This document shows positions 33,890 to 46,569 of a stretch of 64,000 bases of DNA, one piece after another (position 1 is the stretch's first letter; each line of letters opens with the position of its first letter). This DNA comes from Harmothoe impar (taxonomy: Eukaryota; Annelida; Polychaeta; Phyllodocida; Polynoidae). The notes beneath the pieces were generated by a model. It had not been told where the DNA came from. It saw only the letters and a program-made list of their open reading frames with translations, and searched no databases. The stretch is taken from NCBI GenBank assembly GCA_947462335.1, contig OX381714.1, forward strand, positions 59,069,800-59,133,799, written 5' to 3'. Both the position numbers and the translations under genes were made by a program.

Positions 33890-35050
33890 ACTTCTTGATA
33901 TGAGGGACAAGGGATTCCCAGAAGGATGCCCTAGAAAGCCTATACAAGGAGCTGAAGAAACACAGAGGGGTTTCATGGACCATCTACACCTCCAAATACT
34001 CCTAGGTAGCTTGGGTAAGCATATAGTAGAGGCAAATTACCACCAGAAGCTTTAGGACCCCCAGAATGGTAAAAGTCCATATGAGGGACAAGAAGTTACT
34101 AGAACGGTAAAGAAGCCCGTGAGCGGTGCCCAAGACTGACGGAAAGGAATAAAAGCCTATAATTACAGGCCTAAGATCCAAAGAATGATTAGACAAGTCC
34201 ATATGAGGTACCAAAATCCACTAGAAAGGTTGAATAAGCCAATATAAGGGGCCCCAGACTCTCAGCCAGGAGCTGCAAGCCTATATATGAAGGGCCAAAG
34301 ATGCACAGAAAGGTAAGACAAGCCCATAGGAGGGACCAAGTACCAACAGAATGATTAGACATGAGAGACCAAAGGCCAATAGAAAGGCTGAACAAGTCCC
34401 TGTAAGCGGCAAGAGATCCACTTAATGGGGTTATAGAGCCATCCGTGGGCCCAAATACTTACAGAAAGATTTGACAAGCCTATATGAGTCCAAATGCCAG
34501 TAGAAAGCCTAATCTAACCCAAATAAGAGGCCTCCGACCCACATAAAGGTTATACAAGCCTATATGAGTGACCTAAGACCACAAAAATGGGTTTGAAAGG
34601 CCATATGAGGGATAAAGACCCCCAGTATGTTTACCAAAGAAGGACCAAAGATGCCCAGAATGATTAGACAGGTCCATATGAGGTACCAGAGGCCACTAGA
34701 AAGGTTGATTAAGCCCATATAAGGGACCCCAGACCTACAGAGAGGAGTTACCTGCCTATATGAAGGGCTCAATGTGTACAGAAAGGTAAGACAAGACCAT
34801 ATGAGGTGCCAAAGACCACTAAAAGTGATTTACAAGTCCATATGAGGTACTAAAGGCCACTAGAAAGGTTGAATAAGCCCATATAAGGGGCCAGAGACCC
34901 TCAGAGAGTAGTTAAAAGCCTATATGAGGTGCCAGAGACCACTAGAAAAGCTAGATAAGCCCATGTAAGAGGCCCGAGGTCCACGTAATGGTTTTTAAGA
35001 GCCATTTGTGGGGCCAAATACTGACAAAATGATTTGGTAAGCTAATATGA
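33890..35050. repeat. Degenerate minisatellite, units about 42-48 bp
   Basis: The words AAGTCCATATGAGG, CCACTAGAAAGGTTGAATAAG and CCCATATAAGGGGCC recur along 1.1 kb. Several 60-70 codon minus-strand ORFs here are repeat artefacts. Confidence 0.7.
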
Positions 35051-37500
35051 GGGTCTTGACTGTCAATCAAATAATGTGAACTGGCTGGTAGGGGGAAACA
35101 TGATGATGGTAGGCATGTGATTATATGAATTATAATCATGGAATTGATATATAAAGCTCCTTCATGTTAACTGGATTATTTACGCTAATTGGAGGATGTG
35201 TAGCTTCTGTAATAGGGGCTGTAACCAGAAGTTCACAGTGCAGGCCAGACAGGCACTGGCCCACAGACTGTTATAATGAGGGGAGAGGATCCAGATGTTG
35301 TTGTGTATTGAAAGGGGTGACACCATATGTATACTTCTTTGGTAGTCTAGAACTAGACTACTTTTTCTGAATTAATTGGCCAAGTTGGTGATGGAGTTTG
35401 GACTGGAAAAAAGAACAAAAGGCAACAATATAAAGAGGGATATTAGTTTATGGGTTCCGGTGTCTGGTAATTCACATAGTTAGGAGAATCCCCTATATTT
35501 GACTATATATATGGAAACTATTTCTATGTAAATTCGACTATAGCACACTGAGTAAGGCTAATGATATAAAAAATATAAACTTTCAGTCATATTCCTTTTA
35601 CAAAAAAAGTCCACAAAGGTGCATCAGGAAAAAAAAAAGAGGATGTGATTCGTCTATCACTAGTTCTCAATTCTCACTAACTATGCAAAACCAAGAAATA
35701 CCCCTCTCTTGTAAGTAATAGTGACTACTTAACCACTCAAAGTTTTGTGTTGTTTAATTCACCATATGACGGGTCCAAAGACCTATTCTATCACAACAAG
35801 CACAGTGTGTAAAACAACCAGCAACCATCAAATACAAAAGTGAAAGCTATGACACAATGCAGGGGCACAGGTGAACAATTCTCCACGGACATGTCAAATA
35901 ACAATAGGCTCCAACACCACTATCACCCAGAACAAAGAGGGGGCTTTATGATTGCCTCCTCTACAAGACCAGGAACTCTGATATCAGGACACGTTCACTG
36001 TATATTGGCAATTTTGCCCCAGTCCATAGGTACATACCCCACCAAGAAAACAGGCAGGGCCGAGAAATGGAAAAGAGAACAGCCAGATATATACAGAGAG
36101 ACACAGAGAAACAGATGGACAGAAACAGAGATAGAACCAGGATAAATGAAACACTCACCCATACCTTATAAATTAATAGTCAAGAGAAGTCAAAATACTA
36201 TGCCTGAGAGTTTTGGGTCATCATAGTACAATACTGCAAGACTAAAGGGGAATGGGCTGATACAGCGGGAGGAGGGTAAAGGCATGGCAAATTGGATATT
36301 GAGTGGGCAGGGTTTAAAAGGGTAGCCATACAGTGCGGGAGAAGGAGATTATTGTCGACTGGATGATATCTATATTGAATGACTGATGACCCTCCCCAAC
36401 ATATAGCCAATATCAGAATGCCCTTGACAGTAGACCCTCTTCTATCACAATTTCTCCCAAGGCACTGGCTTTGTTAGAAGCTTACAATGGAGAGGAGGAT
36501 TTCCTGTATAGATTATTCATGAATCCCCAAATTTATCACTCAATTTTTACAGCTAATGGTTATTTAGGTTGATTTCAACATGGAAATAATTCACATTTTT
36601 TCAGGCTGAATTTATCATGGTGGATGGAGTCTCAACATGAGAAAACATCACAGGTCATTTCAAAAAACATTGATGGTGTTCAGTTGTGAGCCAGCTATAT
36701 CTCCTTACACTTCAAAAGTTTAATGTTTTTGCATTTGTTGCCCTCAGTCTGTATTCCCTCTTTGCGTTACAATAAAGCAGTGCCCATCCTGATACCCAGT
36801 AGGTATTGCTTGATATTGCCCCTGGATATCATTTCGATTGATGTTGGCCTTTTGATGGGAGTGCCATTTGTTTTGTTACTTGACTGCATTGCTGCTAGAC
36901 TGTCATCTGCATCTGTGTCTCCTCCCAGGGTTATACCTAGTTAAGCAGAACTGGATGTGGAAAGTAAAGCCTCTGAACCTTTCACAATAACACAATAACA
37001 ATTTATGGTGGAATTCTTGAATCAACCCACACTGAAATTGACAGTTATAATATAAAATACACCAATTGTAGTACATCAAATAACAAATATTAAAGTTCTG
37101 GAAATAGCTAGCATTATTATAGGGAACAGAGCTCACCATTTACCCTTTGGCAGTCCTCTAACCAAGCATTGGAACATTTCAACAGTCTAGAACAGCTGTT
37201 GGACAAAGCATCCTAGAGGTTTTTTTTGGTATGAGATGGCTAAATTGCCAATCCCGTTTATTTTTATACTGGACATAAAAAAGAGCTTGTTCAGCTCGAT
37301 GAGTATTTTACATCCAGTTGTATCATAGAAATTCAATGTAACATAAGACTATATGTAACGTATGAAAAAATAGTAATAGCAATGAAGATGTCTGTTGATA
37401 GTTGTAATAACTATCAGCCAGACTATCGTTATTCTTTGTCAGAGATATTACACAATTAAACAATTAAATTATCTAGTAAATTATATGATTCTAGTTTATG
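35051..37500. other. Non-coding stretch
   Basis: No exon recognised. ORFs of 61-101 codons at 35,840-36,410 and 36,720-36,944 have no recognisable domains or splice context. Confidence 0.4.
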
Positions 37501-37693
37501 TTTCTATACCTTAGCAATATATATAATCGCGCTGATAACATCTAAAATGGGATGAGACATTTAGGGGCGGGCACCCCGTACATCAAAATCAGTCTAGTCA
37601 TTATGAAATAACCATATTACCGGTAATATCACACGTAATTACATTCGTTTGTAGCAAGAGAAGGCCCAGTAAACCTAATGCACAATACAGTCA

Positions 37694-40447
37694 TTATGTC
37701 ATATTATAATTAGTACTACCCAGCCATTTTTTCCTATTAAGCTTAAATGCCTCATAGTCTAGAATATTTCTTATACCAACAGTTAGGCTGTTCCATGTCA
37801 TTGCTCCTCTATACAGAGCACTTTTCTTACAGGACTCATTTTTTGGCTTGATGCTTAGAAATAGAGGCGCGTCATGAGCCCTTGTGTGTATATTCCTAGT
37901 ATTTCTTATCTCTATATTATTTTTCTGCTTAAACATGAAATTCACAAGGTGCATAATACGTCTAGGTTCTAACTTTGAGATAAAGGCCATTTGATGAGTT
38001 AAAATAACTGGGTACCTGTAGTCCAGCCCCAAACTCATACGTAAGGCCCTATTTTCAACGACTTGAATTTTATCCAAGATGGCTTTTCGAGCAACTCCAT
38101 AAAAAATATCTCCATAGTCTGCATGTGGCAGTACCATGGTCTTGTACATATATAGCATGGTATCGTTGTTCATACAATCTCTTAATACAGCCATTTGATG
38201 TACACGATATACTACCTTCTTGTAAGCAGATTCGGCTTGCATATTAAAGTTTAGAACAGGGTCAAGGATTACTCCCAAATATTTAAAGCTTATACATCTA
38301 TCAATTTCTTTATCTCCAAACATGACCTTATGAGCTAATATCTCTTTCAATCTCGATCTAAGACCAAAAATCATAAAATTTGTTTTTTTCGCATTTAAAG
38401 TGAGCTTATTTTTCCTAAACCATAGAGATAAACGTGTCAGGTCCTGCTCAAGAGAGATAGTTAACTCGTTCAAATTTTGTCCTGTCATTGATACCACCGT
38501 ATCATCTGCATACAGATAAGTTTTGGAGTTGAAAATAACATTTCTCAAGTCGTTAATATACACTAAAAAGAGGGTGGGGCCCAGTATGGACCCCTGAGGG
38601 ACCCCACAGACCACATCCCCCTCTTCAGAGGTAATTCCATTGGCAAATGTTTTTTGTTTTCTGTCTTTCAAATAATTTGCCAACCATTTATAAAGAAGAC
38701 CTCCGACACCTAATTTTGACAATTTTTCTAAAAGAATAAAGTGATTTACGGTGTCGAAAGCCTTCTTTAATTCCACAAACACAGACAACGTGTAATGTCT
38801 ATTATTTATACCCCTGTATATGTCATCTGTAAAATAGGCAACAGTAGAAATGGTAGAGTGATCCGCCCTAAAGCCACCCTGCTGAGCGTCTAATAAATCG
38901 TTATCTTCAAGGTAACCAATTAACCTATTATTAACTATTTTTTCTAATAACTTACCAATAATAGGTAATAGTGTAACAGGTCTTAAGTTAGCTACGTCAG
39001 CTTTGTTGCCTTCTTTCTGTAGGGGGATCACTGTACCAGTCTTCCATTTATCGGGTATAATAGAAGTGACAAATGATTCATTAAACAGAACCGTTACCCT
39101 ATCCGGTATTGCAAGTAGGCAGTCCTTTAGAGCTCTGGCTGAGATGCCATCAATAGCCGAAGACTTATTCACCTCAATTTCTTTAATATATTTTAATACC
39201 TCCACCTCATCAGTGTGTATGTCACCAATGCCTTCCTCCTTGATTAAACCATCATATGACCATTCATCATCGTAGGTTGAGGCCAGCTTGGGTCCTATGT
39301 TCAAAAAATAATTATTTATAAAATTTGGGGTGTCGTCTGGCAAAATGTCTATGTCATTTTCTTGATCTCTTAAGTTAAAGTTGGAATGTTCTTTTTTACC
39401 TTTAATAATCGTATTAAGTATTTTCCAGAATTTCTTACTATCTTTCTGATTTTCCTCTAGGCTATCTCTAATAAATTTGGCTTTAGCTTTTTTGATAGTT
39501 TTATGTACACTATTGCGTAATTTACTTGCATTCTGCCAGTCAACCGGACTCTTAGTAGCCTTAGCCTTTCTTAGCGCTAAATCCTTATCTCTAATTATCT
39601 CTAGAATGTAGTCAGTTATCCACGGTGCTCTTTCTTTCCTCACCTTGAATGTCTTTAAAGGGCACATTTCATTTAAAAATCTGGACAAAAGACCCAAAAT
39701 GAATTCCCATCTGTCATTTACATTGTGACAGTCATCCCATGGTCCCCAGTCAGCATTTTTAATACAGGCCTTAAATAATTCACTATCATATTTACGGTAG
39801 GTTCTACCTGTGAATGATACCTTCTCATACGTGACATAATTTCCTAGCAAAGTAATGCCTACTAACAAGTGATCGCTTACATTCCAATTTCTAGTAAAGG
39901 CCACATAGCTTTTAGATGTATTTGTTACAACCCAATCCAGACATGTACTCGTATCCTCAGTAGACCTTGTAGGCACATCTATTAGTTGTTTAAGGCCCAA
40001 AATGTTAATACATACCTTCATTAACTTAGTTGAAACCTTATTCACATTTAGATAGTCGAAATTAAAATCACCCATAATTATTAGATCTTTCCTACGTAAA
40101 TTACACCTTTCAATTTGAGAATTAAATGCTTCTATAAACAGTGCCTTGTTACCATCCGGTGGTCTATAAACATTTGCTACTACAATATTTTTTTTTCCAT
40201 TTCTAACAATTTCCACCCAATGAATTTCTATATCATTACTGCTAACATTCAAGTGAGCATAGTTGCTTGTTGAATACGATACATCATTCCTTATATACAA
40301 TCCAACTCCTCCTCCAGATTTATCATCTCCCCAACCCCTATTTAGCCCCTCAAATGAGTAACCATCAACATGATACCTATGGCTAGCAGTATCTTCGTCT
40401 AGCCATGTCTCAGAAATGCCAAGGACTGCATCTAACTTATCCCACAT
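37694..40447 (-). CDS. LINE ORF2: endonuclease-reverse transcriptase
   Basis: Nicks target DNA and copies the element RNA. The endonuclease part has SETWL, YRPP, MGDFNFD and NVSDHLL. The RT part has AIDGISARALK, LRPVTLLPIIGKLLEK, FVELKKAFDTV (motif A), GVPQGSILGP, YLYADD (motif C) and a KYLGVILDP thumb segment. Motif A has Glu where the catalytic Asp is expected, which may disable it. The first ATG is at 40,447. The frame stays open upstream to a TAG near 40,577, and that upstream part still reads like the endonuclease start (LNTRSLISKIETL). The true start may therefore be non-ATG, lost, or reached by reinitiation. Confidence 0.9.
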   Translation of the reverse strand: MWDKLDAVLGISETWLDEDTASHRYHVDGYSFEGLNRGWGDDKSGGGVGLYIRNDVSYSTSNYAHLNVSSNDIEIHWVEIVRNGKKNIVVANVYRPPDGNKALFIEAFNSQIERCNLRRKDLIIMGDFNFDYLNVNKVSTKLMKVCINILGLKQLIDVPTRSTEDTSTCLDWVVTNTSKSYVAFTRNWNVSDHLLVGITLLGNYVTYEKVSFTGRTYRKYDSELFKACIKNADWGPWDDCHNVNDRWEFILGLLSRFLNEMCPLKTFKVRKERAPWITDYILEIIRDKDLALRKAKATKSPVDWQNASKLRNSVHKTIKKAKAKFIRDSLEENQKDSKKFWKILNTIIKGKKEHSNFNLRDQENDIDILPDDTPNFINNYFLNIGPKLASTYDDEWSYDGLIKEEGIGDIHTDEVEVLKYIKEIEVNKSSAIDGISARALKDCLLAIPDRVTVLFNESFVTSIIPDKWKTGTVIPLQKEGNKADVANLRPVTLLPIIGKLLEKIVNNRLIGYLEDNDLLDAQQGGFRADHSTISTVAYFTDDIYRGINNRHYTLSVFVELKKAFDTVNHFILLEKLSKLGVGGLLYKWLANYLKDRKQKTFANGITSEEGDVVCGVPQGSILGPTLFLVYINDLRNVIFNSKTYLYADDTVVSMTGQNLNELTISLEQDLTRLSLWFRKNKLTLNAKKTNFMIFGLRSRLKEILAHKVMFGDKEIDRCISFKYLGVILDPVLNFNMQAESAYKKVVYRVHQMAVLRDCMNNDTMLYMYKTMVLPHADYGDIFYGVARKAILDKIQVVENRALRMSLGLDYRYPVILTHQMAFISKLEPRRIMHLVNFMFKQKNNIEIRNTRNIHTRAHDAPLFLSIKPKNESCKKSALYRGAMTWNSLTVGIRNILDYEAFKLNRKKWLGSTNYNMT

Positions 40448-41201
40448 ATGTATACGTAATGTTTCAATTTTTGAAATTAAACTCCTAGTATTTAGGTGGG
40501 ATAGAGTGAATTCGTTCTTGCTATTTCTTTTTAAATTATTACCTGGCAGGATACCGTATGGGTTTGCCCGCTATGTCTCCTCCCATATAGAACATACATT
40601 TTAAACAATAATAAAGCAGGTTATGACAACTAGTGTCCCCCACTGGAGGATTTCTCCCCATTGCTAGGCTTAGAGGAGCATTAGTCAGCCTACAAAGATT
40701 AGAGAAAGCTGCACCCCCCCCCCCTTACATTATTACTATCCCCCAATAAATTTTACCAAGAAAAGTAAGTTATTTATATTATGATTAATTAAAGTGATAT
40801 GTTAATCGTCACTATATAAATAATCCATTTGACCAAAGTTAACATATTATTCAGAAACAATTGAGTGTATGATATGGTACAAATACATGTAGAGTCGACT
40901 CCAGCAGTGGCCGTGCTAATCTACCATACCGGTAGCGTCTAACATAGAAGTTGTGCGATCAGCTGATCGGCCTGGAGGTGGCGCCGCCTGGTGTAAACTA
41001 ACCATACTATGCGTTTTGCTTAACGTGATACGGTATGTATAGGCTATACATGTCCAGCACTAAGTTAGTCTAGAGGTACATATACATTCTTATATAAATA
41101 TAACCAAGGTCTTTACATAAAGAATAACATGATTCAGTGTAGATCTAGTTATGTATCACGATTTTAGTATAGACCGGTACACCATATAATGCAACTTCCA
41201 C

Positions 41202-42638
41202 TCATGTTTTTAGTTCATCTCTGAGCTCCATCAGTAGGCTTCCCATTCTGTTGCTTTTTACACTTCTCGGCGTGATTTTGTCTACCTGCGAGATGGTGTA
41301 TCCACAGCCCCAGCCTTTCTCTGTTGATGCTTCGTATAACGTCCCGGTAGTCTCTATCAGCTTAGCCTTGAGGTCATCATCTTGTGTGAACTTCAGTTTA
41401 ATGCAGTCCGCCATAATGTCATATCTTTTGATGTGAGAGTCTTGCTTTGTGTAAGCTATCCTATATGAAAGCTTTTTGGCCTCATAACCATCCTCGCTAA
41501 GCATTATAGCTTCTGCTGTGTCGTAATCTTCATTATACACTGCTAGTCTGTACCAATACAGTTGCTCTGACGAGAGCCAATTGGTGTTATCATAAGAAAT
41601 AGAGCATTTGTACATGTTGGACAGGAACGAGTGATGTGACTGAAATGCTATGCCATGTTCAAAGTGAACAGTTTTGGCAGCCTCCATATCCACTCCTTCG
41701 GGAAGTTTGTGTATGTCTCTATACTGAAACACCTCCTGGTCAACCTCTATCTTATTCCCCTTCACTCTGGCAGCCATCCCAAGGTCTCTGGCGACTGCAC
41801 TCAGACACCTCAGTTCTTTGCGCTCCTGTTGTTGTTCAAGTGATAGATCGTCGCTAATGAAGATCTTCTTCCATTTGTCGAGGTCTTTCATTTTACCTAT
41901 ATTGGTAAAGAGTTTCTGCTTTGAATCCATATCTCTGAACTTGATTAAAATGTTTCTTGGGCTAGTGGCATTATTTCTCATTTTGCCAATCCTATATGCA
42001 CTTTCAAGGTTTATTTTTTCGCCTTGAGTACACGCCCCAATATCATTCATCAGATCCAATAGGATTTTTCGTGGGGTATCCTGTCCCTCTGGGAATGCCT
42101 CAATGATAATGTTTTTGCGTTTACGATCCTCATCTAAGGCTCTGACCCGCATTTTCTCTTTGTCGAGTCTATGTGATAGTCTCTGGTTAGAAATGTCCAG
42201 ATTTTTGCACTCAAAGTTCCTCTCATCTAAGAGTTTTTCAGCTCGTTCCATTCTGGTGGTGAGAGCCTCTATACAGGTCTCAGTGTCAGATTTAAACTGG
42301 TCGTATGTGGATATGTGCGAGCCTAATTTAGTATCATTGGCTTTTATAGATGCTTCTAACCCCTCAAACTTGACTATCATGTCCTTGTTTGACTTTTTAA
42401 GCTCCAACATGGATTCTAAAAGCTGATCGTTAACTGACTTCTCACCCGCCATTGTTGTTTTGTCACTGTCAGACCCTATAGGCCTGCGTTCAATAGGAGT
42501 CACAGTGCAGTTAGCCTTGACAGGTGTGTTGTTTACCTGCCGCTCCTCACCTGACGCTGTTGACACCGTCCCGCGTCCGCTTCCACTCCTCCCTCGTCTC
42601 ACCTGAGTATTAGCTTTCTTCAAACTAGGTCCTGGCAT
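41202..42638 (-). CDS. LINE ORF1: coiled coil, RRM-like and NADAR domains
   Basis: ATG at 42,638 (MPGPSLKK), about 478 residues. The basic Ser-rich N-terminus is followed by a coiled coil (about residues 68-175), an RRM-like segment starting KRKNIIIEAFPEG (about 175-262) and a linker. The C-terminal 150 residues match NADAR/YbiA: FLSNMYKCSISYDNTNWLSSE with the key Glu near residue 358, AKKLSYRI, IMADCIKLKFTQ, GWGCG and GSLLMELRDEL. The first parts are normal for an RNA-binding ORF1 protein. NADAR proteins act on ADP-ribosylated or N-glycosidic substrates, including ADP-ribosyl-guanine. Its role here is unknown; the fusion is in frame with no break. Confidence 0.85.
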   Translation of the reverse strand: MPGPSLKKANTQVRRGRSGSGRGTVSTASGEERQVNNTPVKANCTVTPIERRPIGSDSDKTTMAGEKSVNDQLLESMLELKKSNKDMIVKFEGLEASIKANDTKLGSHISTYDQFKSDTETCIEALTTRMERAEKLLDERNFECKNLDISNQRLSHRLDKEKMRVRALDEDRKRKNIIIEAFPEGQDTPRKILLDLMNDIGACTQGEKINLESAYRIGKMRNNATSPRNILIKFRDMDSKQKLFTNIGKMKDLDKWKKIFISDDLSLEQQQERKELRCLSAVARDLGMAARVKGNKIEVDQEVFQYRDIHKLPEGVDMEAAKTVHFEHGIAFQSHHSFLSNMYKCSISYDNTNWLSSEQLYWYRLAVYNEDYDTAEAIMLSEDGYEAKKLSYRIAYTKQDSHIKRYDIMADCIKLKFTQDDDLKAKLIETTGTLYEASTEKGWGCGYTISQVDKITPRSVKSNRMGSLLMELRDELKT

Positions 42639-42830
42639 ATCGAATATATTGGCAATTATACATTCCACGCATGCCTCAGACGTTTATGAAGATTTGCTCT
42701 CAGTTTCTGGTCATCTCGCTGCTCAAATACCCTTAAAAGGTGGTGGTACGCCTTCCCCGCACTCTCAGCTAACCTGTGCTTGCCGCCATTCTTTTTCTAT
42801 GATATGGGTTATTTTAAATCCCTCCCCCCT

Positions 42831-45800
42831 CCTGCCACTGACACAGTGGGCACAAAGGAAGAAGGCTGGCTTTGACAGTTCAATTGATCACACTGAAAGA
42901 GAACTTGGCAAAATGGAGGCATAGCAATATAGATAAGCCTGCACTACCGTCTCCTCATCTCTGCTCCATCCAAGGCTCAGACTTCCTGTCTGGGCACTCA
43001 CTATCAACAATGCTGACACCAATAACTGCAGGGATTCAACTGATACAGAGAGAGGAGAGAGTCCGTTCATGCCAGATGAAATAAAAGGTGTGTTTAAGCA
43101 AAAATGTCTAGGCAATACATACAGAGATCTTTAGCAGGCAGTAGCCAATGTATAATGATTTCTTGTATCATAGGTCTTCATAGGTGTGATTCTGAGTCTT
43201 GGAAGTACTTTGGCAGAGCAGCAAATTTTAGCTATTCACGTCTGATACTGCAAGAAAGGGTGTTCACTTGCCGTCTCATGATAGGCTGATGGGCCTCCTC
43301 TGTGTTGTGTACAATGGCATTACAAATATTACATAATATGTAACTGTAACGCATTATGTCATTGCTGCAGCTCAAACGTCTAGGGTAAATGACTTGGCTC
43401 TGCTCCTAACCAGCCATCCATGCAACTGGTGTGTAAAACATATAATCACATTCACCGGTATGACAGTGGGTAGACAAACAACAGATCTCTGGATGTGATC
43501 GGAAGATTTAGTGGTGATAAACTGATAAAGCGTTGACATGACAAATATGGGCATTTAGATAATAGGGCATTGAGGTGGTCCCTGGTCTCAGTGGGGGCAG
43601 GGATAATTGAATAAGCATTGATAAATGGTTCTCAATGTTGAAATTGTGCTGGGGTAGAATCAACAACATTTACCCTTGCAGTATTTCCTTATTCCTAGAA
43701 GTAGGTGTTATACCATTGAGCAGCATCTTTCCTACGTATTGCTGTAGGACCAACAAAATAGGAGAGTGGCTTTGAGCTATATATCAACGCAAGGTGAAAC
43801 TCAAGGGACCCGCATTAAGCCCTTGTTGTGCACCATTGACTGTAGATACTAAAAGCATTAAGGGTGGCACAGTGGCTCCCCAAGTGTCCATCTCAGGAAG
43901 CTTATTGTAGATAAAAAGCAGTGAATGTATTCTATCAGTGTCTAATCGTATCCAGAAAGTTTGGCCTCTGAACCACCAACATGCCAGTCACAGGCACAGG
44001 CTGTCTTCTCAAGGTGGAAATGTTGTAAATGCATTTATATTTACTGTCCAGACTCCTCTGATAAATAGATAGACTACATTTGCATTTCATGGTAATGTCT
44101 GGGGTCCATGCGGGAAGTGTTTCCTAAGATGCAGGACTTTATAGGCTTTTATCAGCTGTTTGTTTACAACTTCCTGCATTAGATAATCAATTAAGCAGAT
44201 CTTGGAGAATGATCGATGGAACAAACATTGGAAAACTATAATAAGTTAAGTAGTAGTTATAGGATGAGGACCATGCTCTAGGCGAAGTACAGTGAAAGGA
44301 GCCTTATGAATACCCCTACAGCTGGTGCACCGTTACACGGCCTATAACTACTTCATACCACTAGCTGTATGCAGTATACAAGAGGTGTGACATGCTTTGT
44401 TCTCTCTGCCCCCTGTGGTATAAGTATGTTAAAGTATCAGACCAATGTACAATAAAGTCTGCTGTATTTATGAGCGGTGTCACAGCTTGAATTTAATATA
44501 AAATATTCCTACGTATGACATGGATTTTGGAAGTGTTGAGTACTAAAGTAGCAGTTCTCAGAATTCTTGTGTGCTTATAAAATAGTTTTATGGTGTTAAG
44601 TACAAGTTTATTCATCTCCAAAATTGGGAAATGTGAGTTCTAGTCTGAATATGCCCCTAAAAGAAGAGGAGGCACTTATTAGGGGGAGGGCACTTATCAT
44701 GTTGAATACGGTATGTGAGAGTTAGTACTGGAATATTGGGGCTCTATGCAGGGTAGTCACCAGAATCAGGGGTCAGTGGAGGGATGGGGGGTAGTAATGT
44801 TGGTAGTAATGGCTATGCCTGAACAATTAAGTAGAGGTCTGATATCTGCAAAAGTTTTCCTCATTGTCAGATGATACATCCTATCTTATATTGCAATCTG
44901 AAAGTGAGAAGCCAATCTTCTCCATTTTTCTGTAGGAAATTGAATCCGACTGCATGTCACACTACTGTGTACGCTTTTGGACACCCAGGTGGCTTGGTCC
45001 AGATTATTGTGTCTCAGATTTCTATTTTCTCGGAGTAACAGCATCTTAAGCTATGTAGCCCTGTGGGGCAAACATCTATTGCATCTTCCCACGCTGTACT
45101 CCTCTCACCCTCCCCTCTCCACTTCTACTCCCTAATGCCAACTGTCTGAGTTAATTCTGTCCCAGACCCCTTCCACAACTAACTTTAGGTCCTACTAAAA
45201 AAGAGTCAGTATTGGGGTTTGAACCAAAATCAGTCTAGAGCATAGGCTTGATACATCAGGATGCATCTGCATGACTATATGAGTCTACCAGAGTGAATGC
45301 CCTATATCAATGGTGATTTCTTTACCTCCACTTTGATGCTAAAAGCCCTGGGAAAAACAGCTTATATGACAAAACATCATAGAAGGAGAGAAAGGAAAAT
45401 GATATCACTGGTCACTGCATGCAAGATTATCTGCCACAATTTTCCGCACATTTTCTAACCGAGTCTATAACTTGCAACAAGATAGTGCTGCTAGAGTATA
45501 CACCTTACACTCCTGGTGGAGGAATGAAGAACTACTACATGACTGCCAGACTAATCCCTCAGCAATCTGAGATCATTGCACATGTAATCTTGTGGCAGTA
45601 TCTATCTGTTACCATGGTAACTGTATCTCCCTGCGTACTGACTGACAGAGGGGCTGTGTCCTGTCTCCAGAGAACAAAGAGAGATAGAGATTAAGTTGGG
45701 TTATTTATATCCTCCATCATTTATGTATTACATAGTGATATGGTGCATGGTGACGGATCCAGACTTAGAGGGAAAGCATCTCAGCATCAGCTTTTTGACA

Positions 45801-46560
45801 AAGGATTAGAAGAGTTCTAATGATACAATGTATAGGGAAACAAAAAAAGTCCTCCTGAAAACTTGATGCAATTCCCTGACACCTTCCTTAAAAGAGGTAT
45901 TATCAAGGTAGACAAGAAGGAAGCTCTTTAAAGCTGAAATCACTTCTGTTTGTGAATATATATAAAAGATATAGGCACAGCTCTCTAAAAAGGTTTCTTA
46001 TATGCACAAAGACTTTAATGTCATTATGATTGGACTGTCTCAAAATGAAATGGGGAAATTTTCTCTTTTAACATATTTTATAAAAGGGTAAAGTAGCTTA
46101 TAAAACCAGAGAGAGAACTTTTTTTTCATCACCATATTCACTATGTCAAACACTATATATTATGTATCGGTGTCTGTTGTGTCTGTATGTGCGATGCATC
46201 ATGGAAGTTATGACGGGATGCACATACAGCCACCAGAACCAGCTCAGGCTACACCTGGTTATATTCATCAGGTCTCCCTGCCCTTAGAGACCTCATCTGT
46301 CTCAATCTGGTGCAGGGCAGACTGTCCATGTGTGGCACTGGTGCTGCAAGGATAGCTGTCTACAGTTGACTGTGCTCATGCAAATTAAGAAGGTTAAGCC
46401 AAATGCTGTACTTGTATAAGTATGTCAATGGTCATGGCAGGACTGACTACATACTTGGGGGGCCAAGGAGACAAAACGTTGATATTTAACTTTAGGTTGG
46501 TGTGGGGACCAATACTTTGTATGAGTATTGTATCAGGGTATTTTAAATTCCGAATTTGCT
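42831..46560. other. Non-coding stretch with dispersed repeats
   Basis: No exon recognised. Reversed copies of the 18.2-kb repeat (43,790-43,930) and of the 13.3/14.4-kb repeat (45,830-45,960) lie here. Confidence 0.45.
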
Positions 46561-46569
46561 CTGTGTAAA

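Larger units (their letters stand above)
37500..42830 (-). mobile_element. Non-LTR retrotransposon with NADAR-bearing ORF1
   Basis: Two ORFs in LINE order on the minus strand: ORF1 (42,638-41,202) and ORF2 (about 40,574-37,694), separated by roughly 630 bp. ORF2 has an AP-type endonuclease and a reverse transcriptase resembling the Jockey/CR1/L2 group. The 5' and 3' ends are estimates; no target duplication or clear tail was found. Both ORFs are long and uninterrupted, so it is fairly young. Confidence 0.85.

Noticed and set aside
34000..35140. Series of 62-70 codon minus-strand ORFs
   Set aside because: They arise from the degenerate minisatellite and share its repeated words.
36723..36944. 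73-codon ORF or its opposite strand as a retroelement fragment
   Set aside because: No motif of reverse transcriptase, integrase or protease could be seen in either direction.
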